DNA from: CAVSIP01 sp963728075
GTDB lineage: Bacteria > Actinomycetota > Actinomycetes > JAFAQI01 > DASSKL01
Direction: 5' to 3'
DNA: 64,000 nt
Assembly: GCA_963728075.1 (NCBI GenBank)
Contig: CAVSIP010000004.1
Location: 248,001 to 312,000, forward strand
The translations under genes and the position numbers were made by a program. Each line of letters starts with the position of its first letter. Within the stretch, counting starts at the first letter, position 1. Under the pieces are notes generated by a model. The model had not been told where the DNA came from. It did not search any database and was given only the letters and a program-made list of their open reading frames with translations. Shown here one piece after another: positions 50,694 to 59,325 of the stretch.

Positions 50694-51317
50694 CTATGCG
50701 CCCGCGGTCCGGGGGAACCCGGAGATGCCCCGCCAGGCCAGGGCTGCGAGCAGCTGCACCGCCCGCTCCTTGTCCACCGCCGCGTCCCCGCGCAGCCACC
50801 ACCGCGCGCTGACCTCGCCCATCCCGGCGAGCCCGCACGACAGCATCTCCGCCTCGTCCCGGGTCAGCCCGGTGTCCTCGGCGATGACGTCCGCGATCGC
50901 CTCGATGGACGCCGTGAGCACGCTGTCGACGCGTTCCCGGGCCGCCGGCTCGTTGCGCAGGTCCGACTCGAACACCAGCCGGTACGCACCGTCCGTGCCG
51001 ACGAAGTCGAAGTACGCGCGCATGGTCGCCTCGACCCGCGCGCGGTTGTCGTGGGTCGACGCCAGCGCGGCCCGCACCTCGTGCTCGAGGGCCTGGGCGT
51101 GCTGGTCGAGCAGCGCGAGGTACAGCTCCAGCTTGCCGGGGAAGTGCTGGTAGAGCACCGGCTTGCTGACCCCGGCACGCTCGGCGATCTCGTCCATCCC
51201 GGCGGCGTGGTAGCCGCGGGCGACGAACACCTCCTGGGCGGCGGCGAGCAGCTGGACCCGCCGCGCCGAGCGCGGCATGCGCACGGTGCGGGACGGGGTG
51301 TCGGGCGCGGTGGACAC
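50694..51317 (-). CDS. TetR/AcrR family transcriptional regulator
   Basis: 207 aa. The N-terminal HTH is RRVQLLAAAQEVFVARGYHA, then AGMDEIAERAGVSKPVLYQH and FPGKLELYLALL, the standard TetR DNA-binding domain. The C-terminal ligand domain resembles the Rv3208-type group. The start codon lies directly after the stop of the acidic protein gene (51318), so it is co-transcribed with it. No operator could be identified. Confidence 0.92.
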   Translation of the reverse strand: MSTAPDTPSRTVRMPRSARRVQLLAAAQEVFVARGYHAAGMDEIAERAGVSKPVLYQHFPGKLELYLALLDQHAQALEHEVRAALASTHDNRARVEATMRAYFDFVGTDGAYRLVFESDLRNEPAARERVDSVLTASIEAIADVIAEDTGLTRDEAEMLSCGLAGMGEVSARWWLRGDAAVDKERAVQLLAALAWRGISGFPRTAGA

Positions 51318-51569
51318 CTACCGGTACTCGTCCTCGTCGTCCTCGACCTCGTGGCTCTGCTCGGCCACGTCGGCCTCGTCCGCCTCGTTGGGCAGGCTCA
51401 CCGCGCGCCGCCCCGGCCGGTCGCCGCGTACGGACCGGTGCTGCTCGGCGGCGTCGTCCTCCGGCGCCTCGATGTCGACCTCGGACTCGTCGGCGACCGC
51501 GGCCTCGGAGTCGGCAGCGTCCTGCTCCTGCTCGAGGACGTCCTCCTCGGGTGCCTCGAACTCGGGCAT
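51318..51569 (-). CDS. small acidic hypothetical protein
   Basis: 83 aa, dominated by Glu, Asp and Ala (EFEAPEEDVLEQEQDAADSE) with one basic stretch (RSVRGDRPGRRAVSLPNE). Probably disordered and possibly a protein-binding partner. The ATG shares bases with the upstream oxidoreductase stop (TGATG), and its stop abuts the TetR start, which supports it as a real gene. No family recognised. Confidence 0.6.
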   Translation of the reverse strand: MPEFEAPEEDVLEQEQDAADSEAAVADESEVDIEAPEDDAAEQHRSVRGDRPGRRAVSLPNEADEADVAEQSHEVEDDEDEYR

Positions 51570-52879
51570 CAGCTCTCCTTCCGCGGTGCGAGTCGCTCGG
51601 CGAGCTCGGCGTATGCCGGCTCGAACGCCTCACCGTACGTGGGGAAAGCGTGCACCACGTCGGCGAGGAGCTCCACCGGGACCTCCCCTCGGACGGCGAC
51701 CGCCGCCTCGGCCGCCCACGCGTCCGCCTCGCGGCCGACGGCTGCAGCGCCCACGAGCACCCCGCGCACCGGGTCCGCGTAGAGCGCCAGCTGCCCGCCG
51801 GCGCCGCTGAGGTACGCGCGGGCGGTCTGCCCGACGTCGAACGTGGCGGTGACCAGGTCGTCGCCGTCCGTACGGCCGACCGCCCAGACCGCCGGATCGG
51901 TGTAGACACCGCGCGGGATCGCGCGGTAGTCGGCACGGTGCGCCCGGCCGGTGAGGTTGTCGGCGACCACCCGTGCCTGGTAGTTCGCGGTGTGGGTGTA
52001 CGGCGCGACGCCGGTCACGTCGCCGGCCGCCCACACGTGGTCCTGGCCGCGTACGCGGCAGTGCTCGTCGATCTCGCCGGGGTCCGCGCCGAGCGCGTCC
52101 AGGCCGAGCCCGTCGGTGACCGGCCGGCGGCCGACGGCCAGGATCAATCGGTCGGCCGCCACGGTGTCGCCACCGGCCAGCATGACCGCCGTCGCGTCCC
52201 CCTGCCGCTGCACCCGCTCGGCCCGCTCCTGCGTACGGATCTGCACGCCGTCCTCGCTCAGCGCGGCGGCCACGGCCGCGCCGCAGAACGCCGGCTCGCG
52301 CGGCAGCAGCCGGTCGTCGGACTCCACGAGCGTCACCTGGGCGCCGAACCGGGCGTAGACCTGGGCGAGCTCGCAGCCCACTGGTCCGCCGCCGACGATG
52401 ACGAGCCGGCCGGGCAGCTCGTCGGAGGAGAGGGCGTCGTCGCTGGTCCACACCTCGACGTCGCCGACCCCGTCGACCGGCGGGACGACCGGCTCGCTGC
52501 CGGTGGCCACGACGAGGTCGGTCCAGCCGAGCTCGCGGCCGTCGACGTCCAGCCGGCCGGGTGCGCTCACCCGTCCGTGCCCGCGGACGACGGTGACGCC
52601 GTCGTCCTGCAGGGCGCGGACGGTGTCCGTGTCGTCGCGGTGCTCGGCGGCCGCGTCCCGGAAGCGCAGCGCCTCGGACCAGCCGTCCCCGCGCGCTGCA
52701 GCGAGGAGCAGCGCCTTGCTGGGAACGCACGCGACGTACGGGCAGATCCCGCCGACCAGCCGGGCCTCGACGACTGCGACCGATCGGCCCGCCCGGGCGA
52801 GGCGGCGGGCCAGCGCCTCCCCGGCCGACCCCCCGCCGAGCACGGCGACGTCGACCTGGGCAGGGGCTCCCTCACTCAT
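51569..52879 (-). CDS. pyridine nucleotide-disulfide oxidoreductase (mercuric/dihydrolipoamide reductase-like)
   Basis: 436 aa from the ATG at 52879. FAD motif VAVLGGGSAGEALARRLARA, redox pair in GGICPYVACVPSKALLLAAA (C-x4-C), NAD motif RLVIVGGGPVGCELAQVYAR, and VWAAGDVTGVAPYTHTANYQ. The canonical GGTC is replaced by GGIC, common in this subgroup. It likely reduces a disulfide, quinone or metal with NAD(P)H. It is followed by the acidic protein (TGATG overlap). Confidence 0.9.
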   Translation of the reverse strand: MSEGAPAQVDVAVLGGGSAGEALARRLARAGRSVAVVEARLVGGICPYVACVPSKALLLAAARGDGWSEALRFRDAAAEHRDDTDTVRALQDDGVTVVRGHGRVSAPGRLDVDGRELGWTDLVVATGSEPVVPPVDGVGDVEVWTSDDALSSDELPGRLVIVGGGPVGCELAQVYARFGAQVTLVESDDRLLPREPAFCGAAVAAALSEDGVQIRTQERAERVQRQGDATAVMLAGGDTVAADRLILAVGRRPVTDGLGLDALGADPGEIDEHCRVRGQDHVWAAGDVTGVAPYTHTANYQARVVADNLTGRAHRADYRAIPRGVYTDPAVWAVGRTDGDDLVTATFDVGQTARAYLSGAGGQLALYADPVRGVLVGAAAVGREADAWAAEAAVAVRGEVPVELLADVVHAFPTYGEAFEPAYAELAERLAPRKES

Positions 52880-52917
52880 GGTCCCGGCGTACCCCGGGCA
52901 CGGCCTGCTGCACGCGG

Positions 52918-53835
52918 TCAGCCGGGCAGCGACTGGTCCGGTGCGAGCAGCGGGGCGAACAGGTCGCCGTGCTCGTCCACGCGGGCGAGCACGTCCGGCC
53001 CGGTGAACACGAGGTCCTCCGGCCGCTCGCACGCCTCGACCTCCGCCCAGGTCACCGGGGTGGACACGGTCGGCCGGGCCCGGGCACGCAGCGAGTAGAC
53101 GGCGACGGTGGTCTTCGACGCGTTGTTCTGCGACCAGTCGACGAGCACCTTGCCCGTACGCAGATCCTTCTTCATGTTCGACACGACCAGGTCGGGGTGC
53201 GCCCCGGCGAGCCGCTCGGCCAGCCGGCGGGCGTAGCCGTGCACGTCCTCCCACGGGCGCTCGGGGCGCAGCGGGACGTACAGCTGCAGCCCCTTCGAGC
53301 CGGACGTCTTCGGGTAGGCGACCAGCCCGTCCTCGCCGAGCGTCTCCCGCACCAGCTCGGCGACGCGGCAGCACTCGACGATCGTCGCCGGGGCACCCGG
53401 GTCGAGGTCGTAGACCATGAGGTCCGGGTGCGGGGTGTCCGCGACCCCGATCCGCCACATGGGGACGTGCAGCTCCAGGGTCGCGAGGTTGGCCGCCCAC
53501 ACCAGCGTCGGCAGGTCGCAGACGACGGCGAACGTCGTGACGGCCCGGGCCTTGGACGAGCCCGGCGTCGGTACGGGCACGCGGTGCACCCACTCCGGGG
53601 TGCCGCGCGGCGCGTTCTTCTGGAAGAACACCTCGCCGCCGACCCCGTCGGGGAAGCGCTTGAACGTCAGCGGCCGGTCGGCCAGGTGCGGCAGCAGCAC
53701 GGGAGAGATGCGGGTGTAGTAGTCGATGACCTCGCCCTTGGTGAACCCGGCCTGCGGGTAGAGCACCTTCGACAGGTTGGACAGCGCGAGCCGCCGCCCG
53801 CCCACCTCGACGGTCACCTTCTCCTCAGGACTCAC
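52918..53835 (-). CDS. ligD: LigD polymerase domain protein (NHEJ primase-polymerase)
   Basis: 305 aa. LigD-Pol family: LSNLSKVLYPQAGFTKGEVI, VIDYYTRISPVLLPHLADRP, the catalytic D-x-D in LMVYDLDPGA and the substrate loop TSGSKGLQLYVPL. In non-homologous end joining it fills gaps and adds ribonucleotides at broken DNA ends. Polymerase and ligase are separate genes here: this one starts 11 bases inside the end of the ligase gene. It lies 39 bases upstream of the oxidoreductase. Confidence 0.93.
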   Translation of the reverse strand: MSPEEKVTVEVGGRRLALSNLSKVLYPQAGFTKGEVIDYYTRISPVLLPHLADRPLTFKRFPDGVGGEVFFQKNAPRGTPEWVHRVPVPTPGSSKARAVTTFAVVCDLPTLVWAANLATLELHVPMWRIGVADTPHPDLMVYDLDPGAPATIVECCRVAELVRETLGEDGLVAYPKTSGSKGLQLYVPLRPERPWEDVHGYARRLAERLAGAHPDLVVSNMKKDLRTGKVLVDWSQNNASKTTVAVYSLRARARPTVSTPVTWAEVEACERPEDLVFTGPDVLARVDEHGDLFAPLLAPDQSLPG

Positions 53836-55119
53836 GGGTCACCTCCGCCGGGCGCTTGTCCGGCCGCAGCCCGCGCCAGGTCGGGTGGCGCAGCCGGCCG
53901 TCGGTGGTCCACTCGGTGAACGCGACCTCCCCGACGAGCCGCGGCTGCACCCAGTGCGCGTCGCGGGCGTGGGTACGCGGCACCGCTCCGGCGAACGGGG
54001 AGCTGTCGCGCTCCAGCGGGCCGATCCGCTCCCGCAGGTCGTCGAGCATCCGGCCGGTGAAGCCGGTGCCCACGTGGCCGACGTACGCCAGCGCCCCGGT
54101 GCCGTCCGGCACGCCGAGCAGCAGCGACCCGATCGTCCCGGCCCGGCGGCCCGCGCCCGGCTTCCAGCCGCCGAGGACGACCTCCTGGTGCAAGGCGTGC
54201 TTGACCTTCAGCCAGGTGTCCGAGCGGCGGCCGGGGGCGTACCGCGAGCCCAGCCGCTTGCACAGCACCCCCTCCAGCCCCTGCTCCTTCGACGCGGCGA
54301 GCACCGCCGCGCCGTCGCCACGGAACCACGGCGGTGTCTGCCAGTGCGGGCCGTCCAGGCCGAGCGACTCCAGCGCCGCGCGGCGCTCCTCGTACGGCGC
54401 GTCGAGCAGCGAGCGGCCGTCGAGGTGCAGCAGGTCGAAGGCGAGGAAGGTGACCGGCACCTCGCGCACCAGCCGCCTGACCGCGGCCGCGGTGGTCACG
54501 TGCATGCGCGACTGCAGGGTCGAGAACGACGGCCGCCCGGCCCGGTCGAACGCCACGATCTCCCCGTCCAGCACCGCCTGGTGCGACCCCATGGCCTCGG
54601 CCATGGCGCGCAGCTCCGGGTAGGTGCCGGTCACGTCGTTGTCGTTGCGGGACAGGACGCGCGGTCGGCCGCCGGTGACGTAGACGACCGCGCGTACGCC
54701 GTCCCACTTGAACTCGTAGCCGTACGCGTCGTCGTCGGCCGGCAGCTCCTCGCGGGCGACGGCCAGCATCGGGCGGACCAGGGCCGGCAGCGGCGCCCAG
54801 TCGGGGTCGTTCGGCGGGTCCATGCGGTGGATCATCCAGTCCCGGTCGCGGCTGCCGGTGCGGAACAGCACGTACCGGCCCTGCACCCGGCTGCCGTGCA
54901 GGACCACCTGCACCTTGCCCTCCGTCCACTTCTCGCACTCGTACGTGCCGCGGTCCCAGAGGACGACCTGCCCGCCGCCGTACTCGCCGGCCGGGATCTC
55001 GCCCGCGGACGACGCGTGACGAACGTGTCGTCGTTGCCGTGTGGCAGCGGGCCGGCGGCGGGCACCGGCTCCGGCGTACGGCCCGGGTCGCGTTTGCGGC
55101 GGTAGGTCTCCAGCCCCAT
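53825..55119 (-). CDS. ligD: LigD ATP-dependent DNA ligase with damaged phosphoesterase domain
   Basis: The gene begins MGLETYRRKRDPGRTPEP at 55119, the classic LigD phosphoesterase start, and reaches GNDDTF; at 55003-55020 the frame changes and sequence jumps to AGEIPAGEYGGGQVVLWDRG. About 45-50 residues holding the catalytic HYDFRLE-type motif are missing. The ligase domain is complete: active-site K in YEFKWDGVRAVVY, LDGEIVAFD, LEGVLCKRLGSRYAPGRRSD, and the OB domain to the stop at 53825. If the frameshift is real, an ATG at 54835 could still give an intact ligase domain. It seals ends held by Ku. The polymerase gene overlaps its 3' end. Confidence 0.75.
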
Positions 55120-55128
55120 GCCGGGCCT

Positions 55129-55983
55129 CTACCCGCCCGGCTCCTCGACCACCGGCGCCTCGCCCAGCCGGGCCAGCAGCAGCGCCCCGGCGAGCGTCAG
55201 GCCGAACCCGGCCGCGGACAGGTTCGTCTCGCCGGCCCGGGCGTGGTCGCCGAGGAGCAGCACGCCGATCCCGGAGGGCACCAGGGTGCCGACGGCGGTG
55301 ACCGCCGCCGTGGTGACCGTGACCGAGCCGCGCTGGTAGGCCTGCGCCGACAGCAGCAGCCCGAGCACCCCGCCCAGCACGAGCGCGTAGACCGCGGGCT
55401 CGGTGAACACGTCGGCGAGGCCGGCGGGGGTCGGCAGCACGCGCGCCGCGATGCCGGAGGCGCTGAAGCCGAGCCCGGCGACCAGCCCGAGCGCGTATGC
55501 CGCGGCAGTGCCCCGGCCGATGGTGGCGCGGGCGACTCCGGCCCCGATCAGCGCGACGGCGCCGACCGCGACCAGCAGCAGCGCCCGGCCGAGGTAGTCG
55601 ACGCGGGACGGCGCCTGCGCACCGGCGGACGCCGCCAGCAGCACGAGACCCCCGCACACCACGCCGACGGCGGCCCACTCGCGGACCCGCAGGTGGACGC
55701 CGAGGAACAGGGTGGCCAGGACGGCCGTCCACGCCAGGCTCGAGGACACGACCGCCTGCACGACGAACAGCGGCAGGGTGCGGATCGCGGCGAGGGACAG
55801 CAGGAACCCCACACCCTCGAACACCAGCGCGAGGTCGTAGCGCCACGACCGGACCAGCCGCCAGAACAGGCCGAGGTCCAGCTCGGTCGCCGTGTGGGCA
55901 CGCCTCGCAGCGACCGCCTGCAGGATGACGGCCGCCCCGTAGACGAACGCCGACGCGAAGGCGCCCGCGAGTCCCCACGCCAC
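55129..55983 (-). CDS. DMT family membrane transporter
   Basis: 284 aa, about nine membrane helices. It starts with AGAFASAFVYGAAVILQAVA, and has LPLFVVQAVVSSSLAWTAVL and AAAYALGLVAGLGFSASGIA, as in NIPA/DMT-type small-molecule or Mg2+ exporters. Substrate unknown. It is placed between ligD and ku, divergent from ku with a 64-base gap, a position seen in several actinomycetes although no role in repair is known. Confidence 0.85.
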   Translation of the reverse strand: MAWGLAGAFASAFVYGAAVILQAVAARRAHTATELDLGLFWRLVRSWRYDLALVFEGVGFLLSLAAIRTLPLFVVQAVVSSSLAWTAVLATLFLGVHLRVREWAAVGVVCGGLVLLAASAGAQAPSRVDYLGRALLLVAVGAVALIGAGVARATIGRGTAAAYALGLVAGLGFSASGIAARVLPTPAGLADVFTEPAVYALVLGGVLGLLLSAQAYQRGSVTVTTAAVTAVGTLVPSGIGVLLLGDHARAGETNLSAAGFGLTLAGALLLARLGEAPVVEEPGG

Positions 55984-56047
55984 GTCGCGGCAACGTATCC
56001 CACCGAGATCCGTTGATCATTCATCCGTGCAGGGGTACACAGCCGTT

Positions 56048-56966
56048 ATGCGCAGCATCTGGAAGGGCGCCATCTCCTTCGGGCTGGTCACCATCCCGGT
56101 CCGGCTGTACAGCGCCACGGAGGAGCGTGACGTCACGTTCCACCAGGTGCACCGCACCGACGCGGGCCGGATCCGCTACAAGCGGGTCTGCTCCGCCTGC
56201 GGCGAGGAGGTCGCCTTCGCCGACATCGCCAAGGGGTTCGAGCTGCCGACGGGGGAGACCGTCGTGCTCACCGACGACGACTTCGCCGACCTGCCGCTGA
56301 CGACGTCACGGTCCATCGACGTCCTGGAGTTCGTCCCGCTCGAGCAGGTCGACCCCATCTTCTTCACCAAGTCCTACTACCTGGAGCCGGACAAGACGGG
56401 CACCAAGCCGTACGTCCTGCTGCGGGAGGCACTGGAGGCGTCCGGACGCGTCGCGGTGGTCAAGGTGGCGCTGCGCCAGCGGGAGAGCCTGGCGACGCTG
56501 CGCGTACGCGACGGCGTGTTCGTCCTCGAGGTCATGCTCTGGCCGGACGAGATCCGCACGCCCGCCTTCGGGTTCCTCGACGAGGAGTGTGGAGGTTCGG
56601 CCGCAGGAGCTGCAGATGGCCCGCTCGCTCATCGACAGCCTGTCCGCCGACTTCGACCCGACGCAGTACTCCGACAGCTACCGGGAGGCGCTGCAGGCGC
56701 TCATCGACGCGAAGGTCGAAGGGCGCGAGGTCGTCGCCCCCGAGCCCAGCGGCGAGCCGGGAGCCGTGGTGGACCTCATGGCGGCACTGCGGGCGAGTGT
56801 GGAGGCGGCCAAGCGCACCCGCGGCGAGGCGCCCGCGGTGGAGCAGCCGTCCCGGCCGGCGAAGAAGGCAGCGAAGGCGCCCGCCAAGAAGGCCCCCGCG
56901 AAGGCCGCGGCGAAGAAGGCCCCGGCGAAGAAGGCGGCCAAGAAGTCCACGCGCAAGTCAGCCTGA
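56048..56966 (+). CDS. ku: non-homologous end-joining protein Ku (frameshifted)
   Basis: MRSIWKGAISFGLVTIPVRL from the ATG at 56048 is the standard Ku start. The first 180 codons are normal Ku to FGFLDEE; then one extra base (T at 56588) shifts the frame, and EVRPQELQMARSLIDSLSAD with the rest of Ku continues in the next frame to 56966. Repaired length is ~305 aa. The tail is a Lys/Ala repeat (KKAAKAPAKKAPAKAAAKKA) that helps DNA binding. Ku dimers hold broken ends and recruit LigD. Both LigD genes are nearby on the other strand. Confidence 0.85.
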
Positions 56967-57007
56967 CGCCGCTCAACTCGGCCGCCTGGGCGGCCGACAT
57001 ACAGGAC

Positions 57008-57658
57008 GTGACGGACGTGTTGCCCGACTACGCGGAGATCGTCGCTGCTCTGCGCGCGGTCCCGGGTGTGGCGCACGCGAACGTGCGTCCGGACGCCGAC
57101 GGCGCCGGTCTGCTGCAGCTCGGGCTCGAGCCCGACGCGGACGAGGCGGCCGTCGCCGGTCAGGTGGGGCGGCTGCTGCTGGAGCGGTTCGGCGTCGGGA
57201 TCGACGCCGAGCACATCGGCATGCTCGAGGACGCGTCGGTCGAGCAGGAGCACGAGCCCGAGCCCGGTAGGGGCCGGCGGGTGGCAATCCGGCGGATGCA
57301 GCTGATGTCCAGCGGTCTGGACGTGACCGCGACCGTGGTGCTGGCGCAGGCGGACCGGGAGGCCGTCGGTGAGGCACGCGGCACGGCCACCCAGTCGGGG
57401 GTGCACCGGGCGGTTGCCGGCGCGACGCTGCGTGCGGTGGAGGCCCTCGTCGACGGCCAGGTGCGCTTCGAGCTGGAGGCAGTGGAGGTCACCGCGCTCG
57501 CCGGCGAGCGCACGGTCGTGGTCGCCGTGACGCTGGTCGGCCCGGGCGGGCACGACCGGCTCACCGGCTCGGCGACCGTGCGCCAGGACGTGCGCCAGGC
57601 GTGTATCCGCGCCGCCCTCGACGCGGTCAACCGCCGGGTCGAGCCACTGCTGGGCTGA
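57008..57658 (+). CDS. hypothetical actinobacterial protein
   Basis: 216 aa from the GTG at 57008 (a GTG at 57017 is also possible). The N-terminal ~75 residues (EIVAALRAVPGVAHANVRPD) look like a small alpha-beta sensor fold. The second half (TATVVLAQADREAVGEARGT, QSGVHRAVAGATLRAVEALV, ACIRAALDAVNRRVEPLLG) resembles the repeat of LeuA regulatory/dimerisation domains. No catalytic motif and no membrane helix. Function not assigned. The 41 bases before it carry no clear terminator for ku. Confidence 0.7.
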   Translation: MTDVLPDYAEIVAALRAVPGVAHANVRPDADGAGLLQLGLEPDADEAAVAGQVGRLLLERFGVGIDAEHIGMLEDASVEQEHEPEPGRGRRVAIRRMQLMSSGLDVTATVVLAQADREAVGEARGTATQSGVHRAVAGATLRAVEALVDGQVRFELEAVEVTALAGERTVVVAVTLVGPGGHDRLTGSATVRQDVRQACIRAALDAVNRRVEPLLG

Positions 57659-57709
57659 ACCGCACGCGAGCGGCTGGCCGGGGCGCAGGCGTAGCGCACC
57701 ACCGCGCCG

Positions 57710-57715
57710 TAGCCT
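57710..57715 (+). promoter_or_regulatory. TAGCCT -10 box at the peptidase S51-like gene
   Basis: TAGCCT ends 6 bases before the GTG at 57722, with no ribosome site between. Confidence 0.4.
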
Positions 57716-57721
57716 GCGGGC

Positions 57722-58345
57722 GTGGTCGACCTCGTGTGCCTGCAGGGAGGTGGCGAGTTCGCCGCCGCCTGCGAGCCGATGGACGCCGAACTGGTGCGCC
57801 GCGCCGTCGGCCGCGTGGTGATCGCGCCGTTCGCCTGCGCATCGGGACGCGAGTACGACCTTGCCGCGGCCAACGGCGTACGCCACCACGAGCGCGTCGG
57901 CGGCACCGACGTCGCCGTGGCGCCGGACCCGGACGCCGACCCGGCCGGCGCGCTCGCCGCCGTACGCGAAGCGCGCCTGCTGGTGCTGCCCGGCGGGTCG
58001 CCGGCGCGGCTGCTCGCCCGGCTGGCCGGCGAGCTGGCCGAGGCGGTGCGGGCCGTACCGGTGCTCAGCGGCTCCAGCGCGGGTGCGATGGTGCTGGGCG
58101 AGGTGCCGTTCCTGCCCGAGCACGGCCGGGTCGCCCGCGGCCTCGCCGTCGTGCCCGGCGTCGCGGTCGTCCCGCACTTCAGCGGAACGAGTCCGTGGCT
58201 GCCGCGGCTCGCAGCCGCCGGCGTACGGGTGCTCGGCGTGCCGGAGTCCTCGGGCGTGCTGGTCGAGGGGGACCAGTGGCGCTCGGTGGGGGCGGCGAGC
58301 AGCACCCTGCACGAGTCCGGCCGGAGCACGGAGGTACCGCGATGA
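57722..58345 (+). CDS. peptidase S51/cyanophycinase-like protein
   Basis: 207 aa. Class I glutamine-amidotransferase-like fold with the nucleophile Ser in LSGSSAGAMVLG; earlier VCLQGGGEF and LLVLPGGSPARLLARL, later AVVPHFSG with the likely His. Family members cut cyanophycin or Asp-dipeptides, but no cyanophycin synthetase is visible, so a dipeptidase-like role is more general. The stop overlaps the following hydrolase start (ATGA). Confidence 0.82.
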   Translation: MVDLVCLQGGGEFAAACEPMDAELVRRAVGRVVIAPFACASGREYDLAAANGVRHHERVGGTDVAVAPDPDADPAGALAAVREARLLVLPGGSPARLLARLAGELAEAVRAVPVLSGSSAGAMVLGEVPFLPEHGRVARGLAVVPGVAVVPHFSGTSPWLPRLAAAGVRVLGVPESSGVLVEGDQWRSVGAASSTLHESGRSTEVPR

Positions 58346-59277
58346 CGTTCGCCCGCGAGCTGCCGGGCCGGGAGTTCCTGCCGCTGGGGCCCTGGCCGGG
58401 TGAGCACGTCCGGGTCGGGCCGTTCCGCCTCTACGCGCGCCACGTGCCCGACACCACCGGCACCGAGCCCGCGGTCTACGTCCACGGCCTCGGCGGCGCG
58501 GCGACCAACTGGACCGACCTGCAGTACCTGCTCGCCGACCGGCTCGACGGGCACGCCATCGACCTGCCCGGCTTCGGCCACAGCGACCCGCCACCGGGCG
58601 GCGACTACCGGCTCGACACCCACGTCCGAGCGGTCACCGCGTACGTCGAGGACGTCGTCGGTGCACCGGTGCACCTGTTCGGCAACTCGATGGGTGGTGC
58701 GGTGGCGCTGCGCCTGGCCGCCGAGCGGCCGGACCTCGTCCAGACCCTGACGCTGGTCGCCCCGGCGCTGCCCGACCTGCGCCCGCGGGTCCCCGGCGAC
58801 CCGCGGCTGCTGGCGCTGTTCGTCCCCGGCGTCGACCGGCTGCTCGCCCACCGGCTGGGCATCGACACCGTCTCCCGGCGGGCCCGCGCGACGCTCGAGC
58901 TGGTCTACGCCGACCCCGCACGCATCCACCCCGAGCGGCTCGCGCAGGCCGAGCAGGAGGTCGTACGGCGGACCGGGCTGGACTGGTCGGCGCGTGCTCT
59001 CGTCCGGTCCGGACGCGGCATCGTCTCGACGTACCTCTCCCGTGGCGAGCGCTCGCTGTGGCAGCAGGCAACGCGGGTGCAGGCGCCCACGCTGCTGGTC
59101 TTCGGCCGGCAGGACCGGCTCGTGGACGTCTCGCTCGCCGCGCGGGCCCGGCGCGCCATCCCCAGCGCCCGGCTGCTGGTTCTGGACGACTGCGGACATG
59201 TCGCCCAGATGGAGCATCCGCAGGTCGTCGCGGACGCCGTGCGCGAGCTGCTCGACGCGGGATCCCCCACAACGTGA
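58342..59277 (+). CDS. alpha/beta hydrolase
   Basis: 311 aa. VYVHGLGGAATNWTDLQYLL, nucleophile elbow FGNSMGGAVAL, the acid in LLVFGRQDRLVDV and the final His in DDCGHVAQMEHP. The GNSMGG elbow is common in meta-cleavage and lipid-type hydrolases. The ATG at 58342 has GGAGG upstream and overlaps the S51-like stop, so they are expressed together. It has no signal peptide. Confidence 0.9.
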   Translation: MTFARELPGREFLPLGPWPGEHVRVGPFRLYARHVPDTTGTEPAVYVHGLGGAATNWTDLQYLLADRLDGHAIDLPGFGHSDPPPGGDYRLDTHVRAVTAYVEDVVGAPVHLFGNSMGGAVALRLAAERPDLVQTLTLVAPALPDLRPRVPGDPRLLALFVPGVDRLLAHRLGIDTVSRRARATLELVYADPARIHPERLAQAEQEVVRRTGLDWSARALVRSGRGIVSTYLSRGERSLWQQATRVQAPTLLVFGRQDRLVDVSLAARARRAIPSARLLVLDDCGHVAQMEHPQVVADAVRELLDAGSPTT

Positions 59278-59325
59278 GCCGACCAGACATACTGCCGGGG
59301 GGAGAGTGAGCGGAGGAGGTGCGTG

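Noticed and set aside
56589..56966. Separate gene beginning EVRPQELQMARS
   Set aside because: It is the C-terminal part of Ku displaced by a one-base frameshift, not an independent gene.
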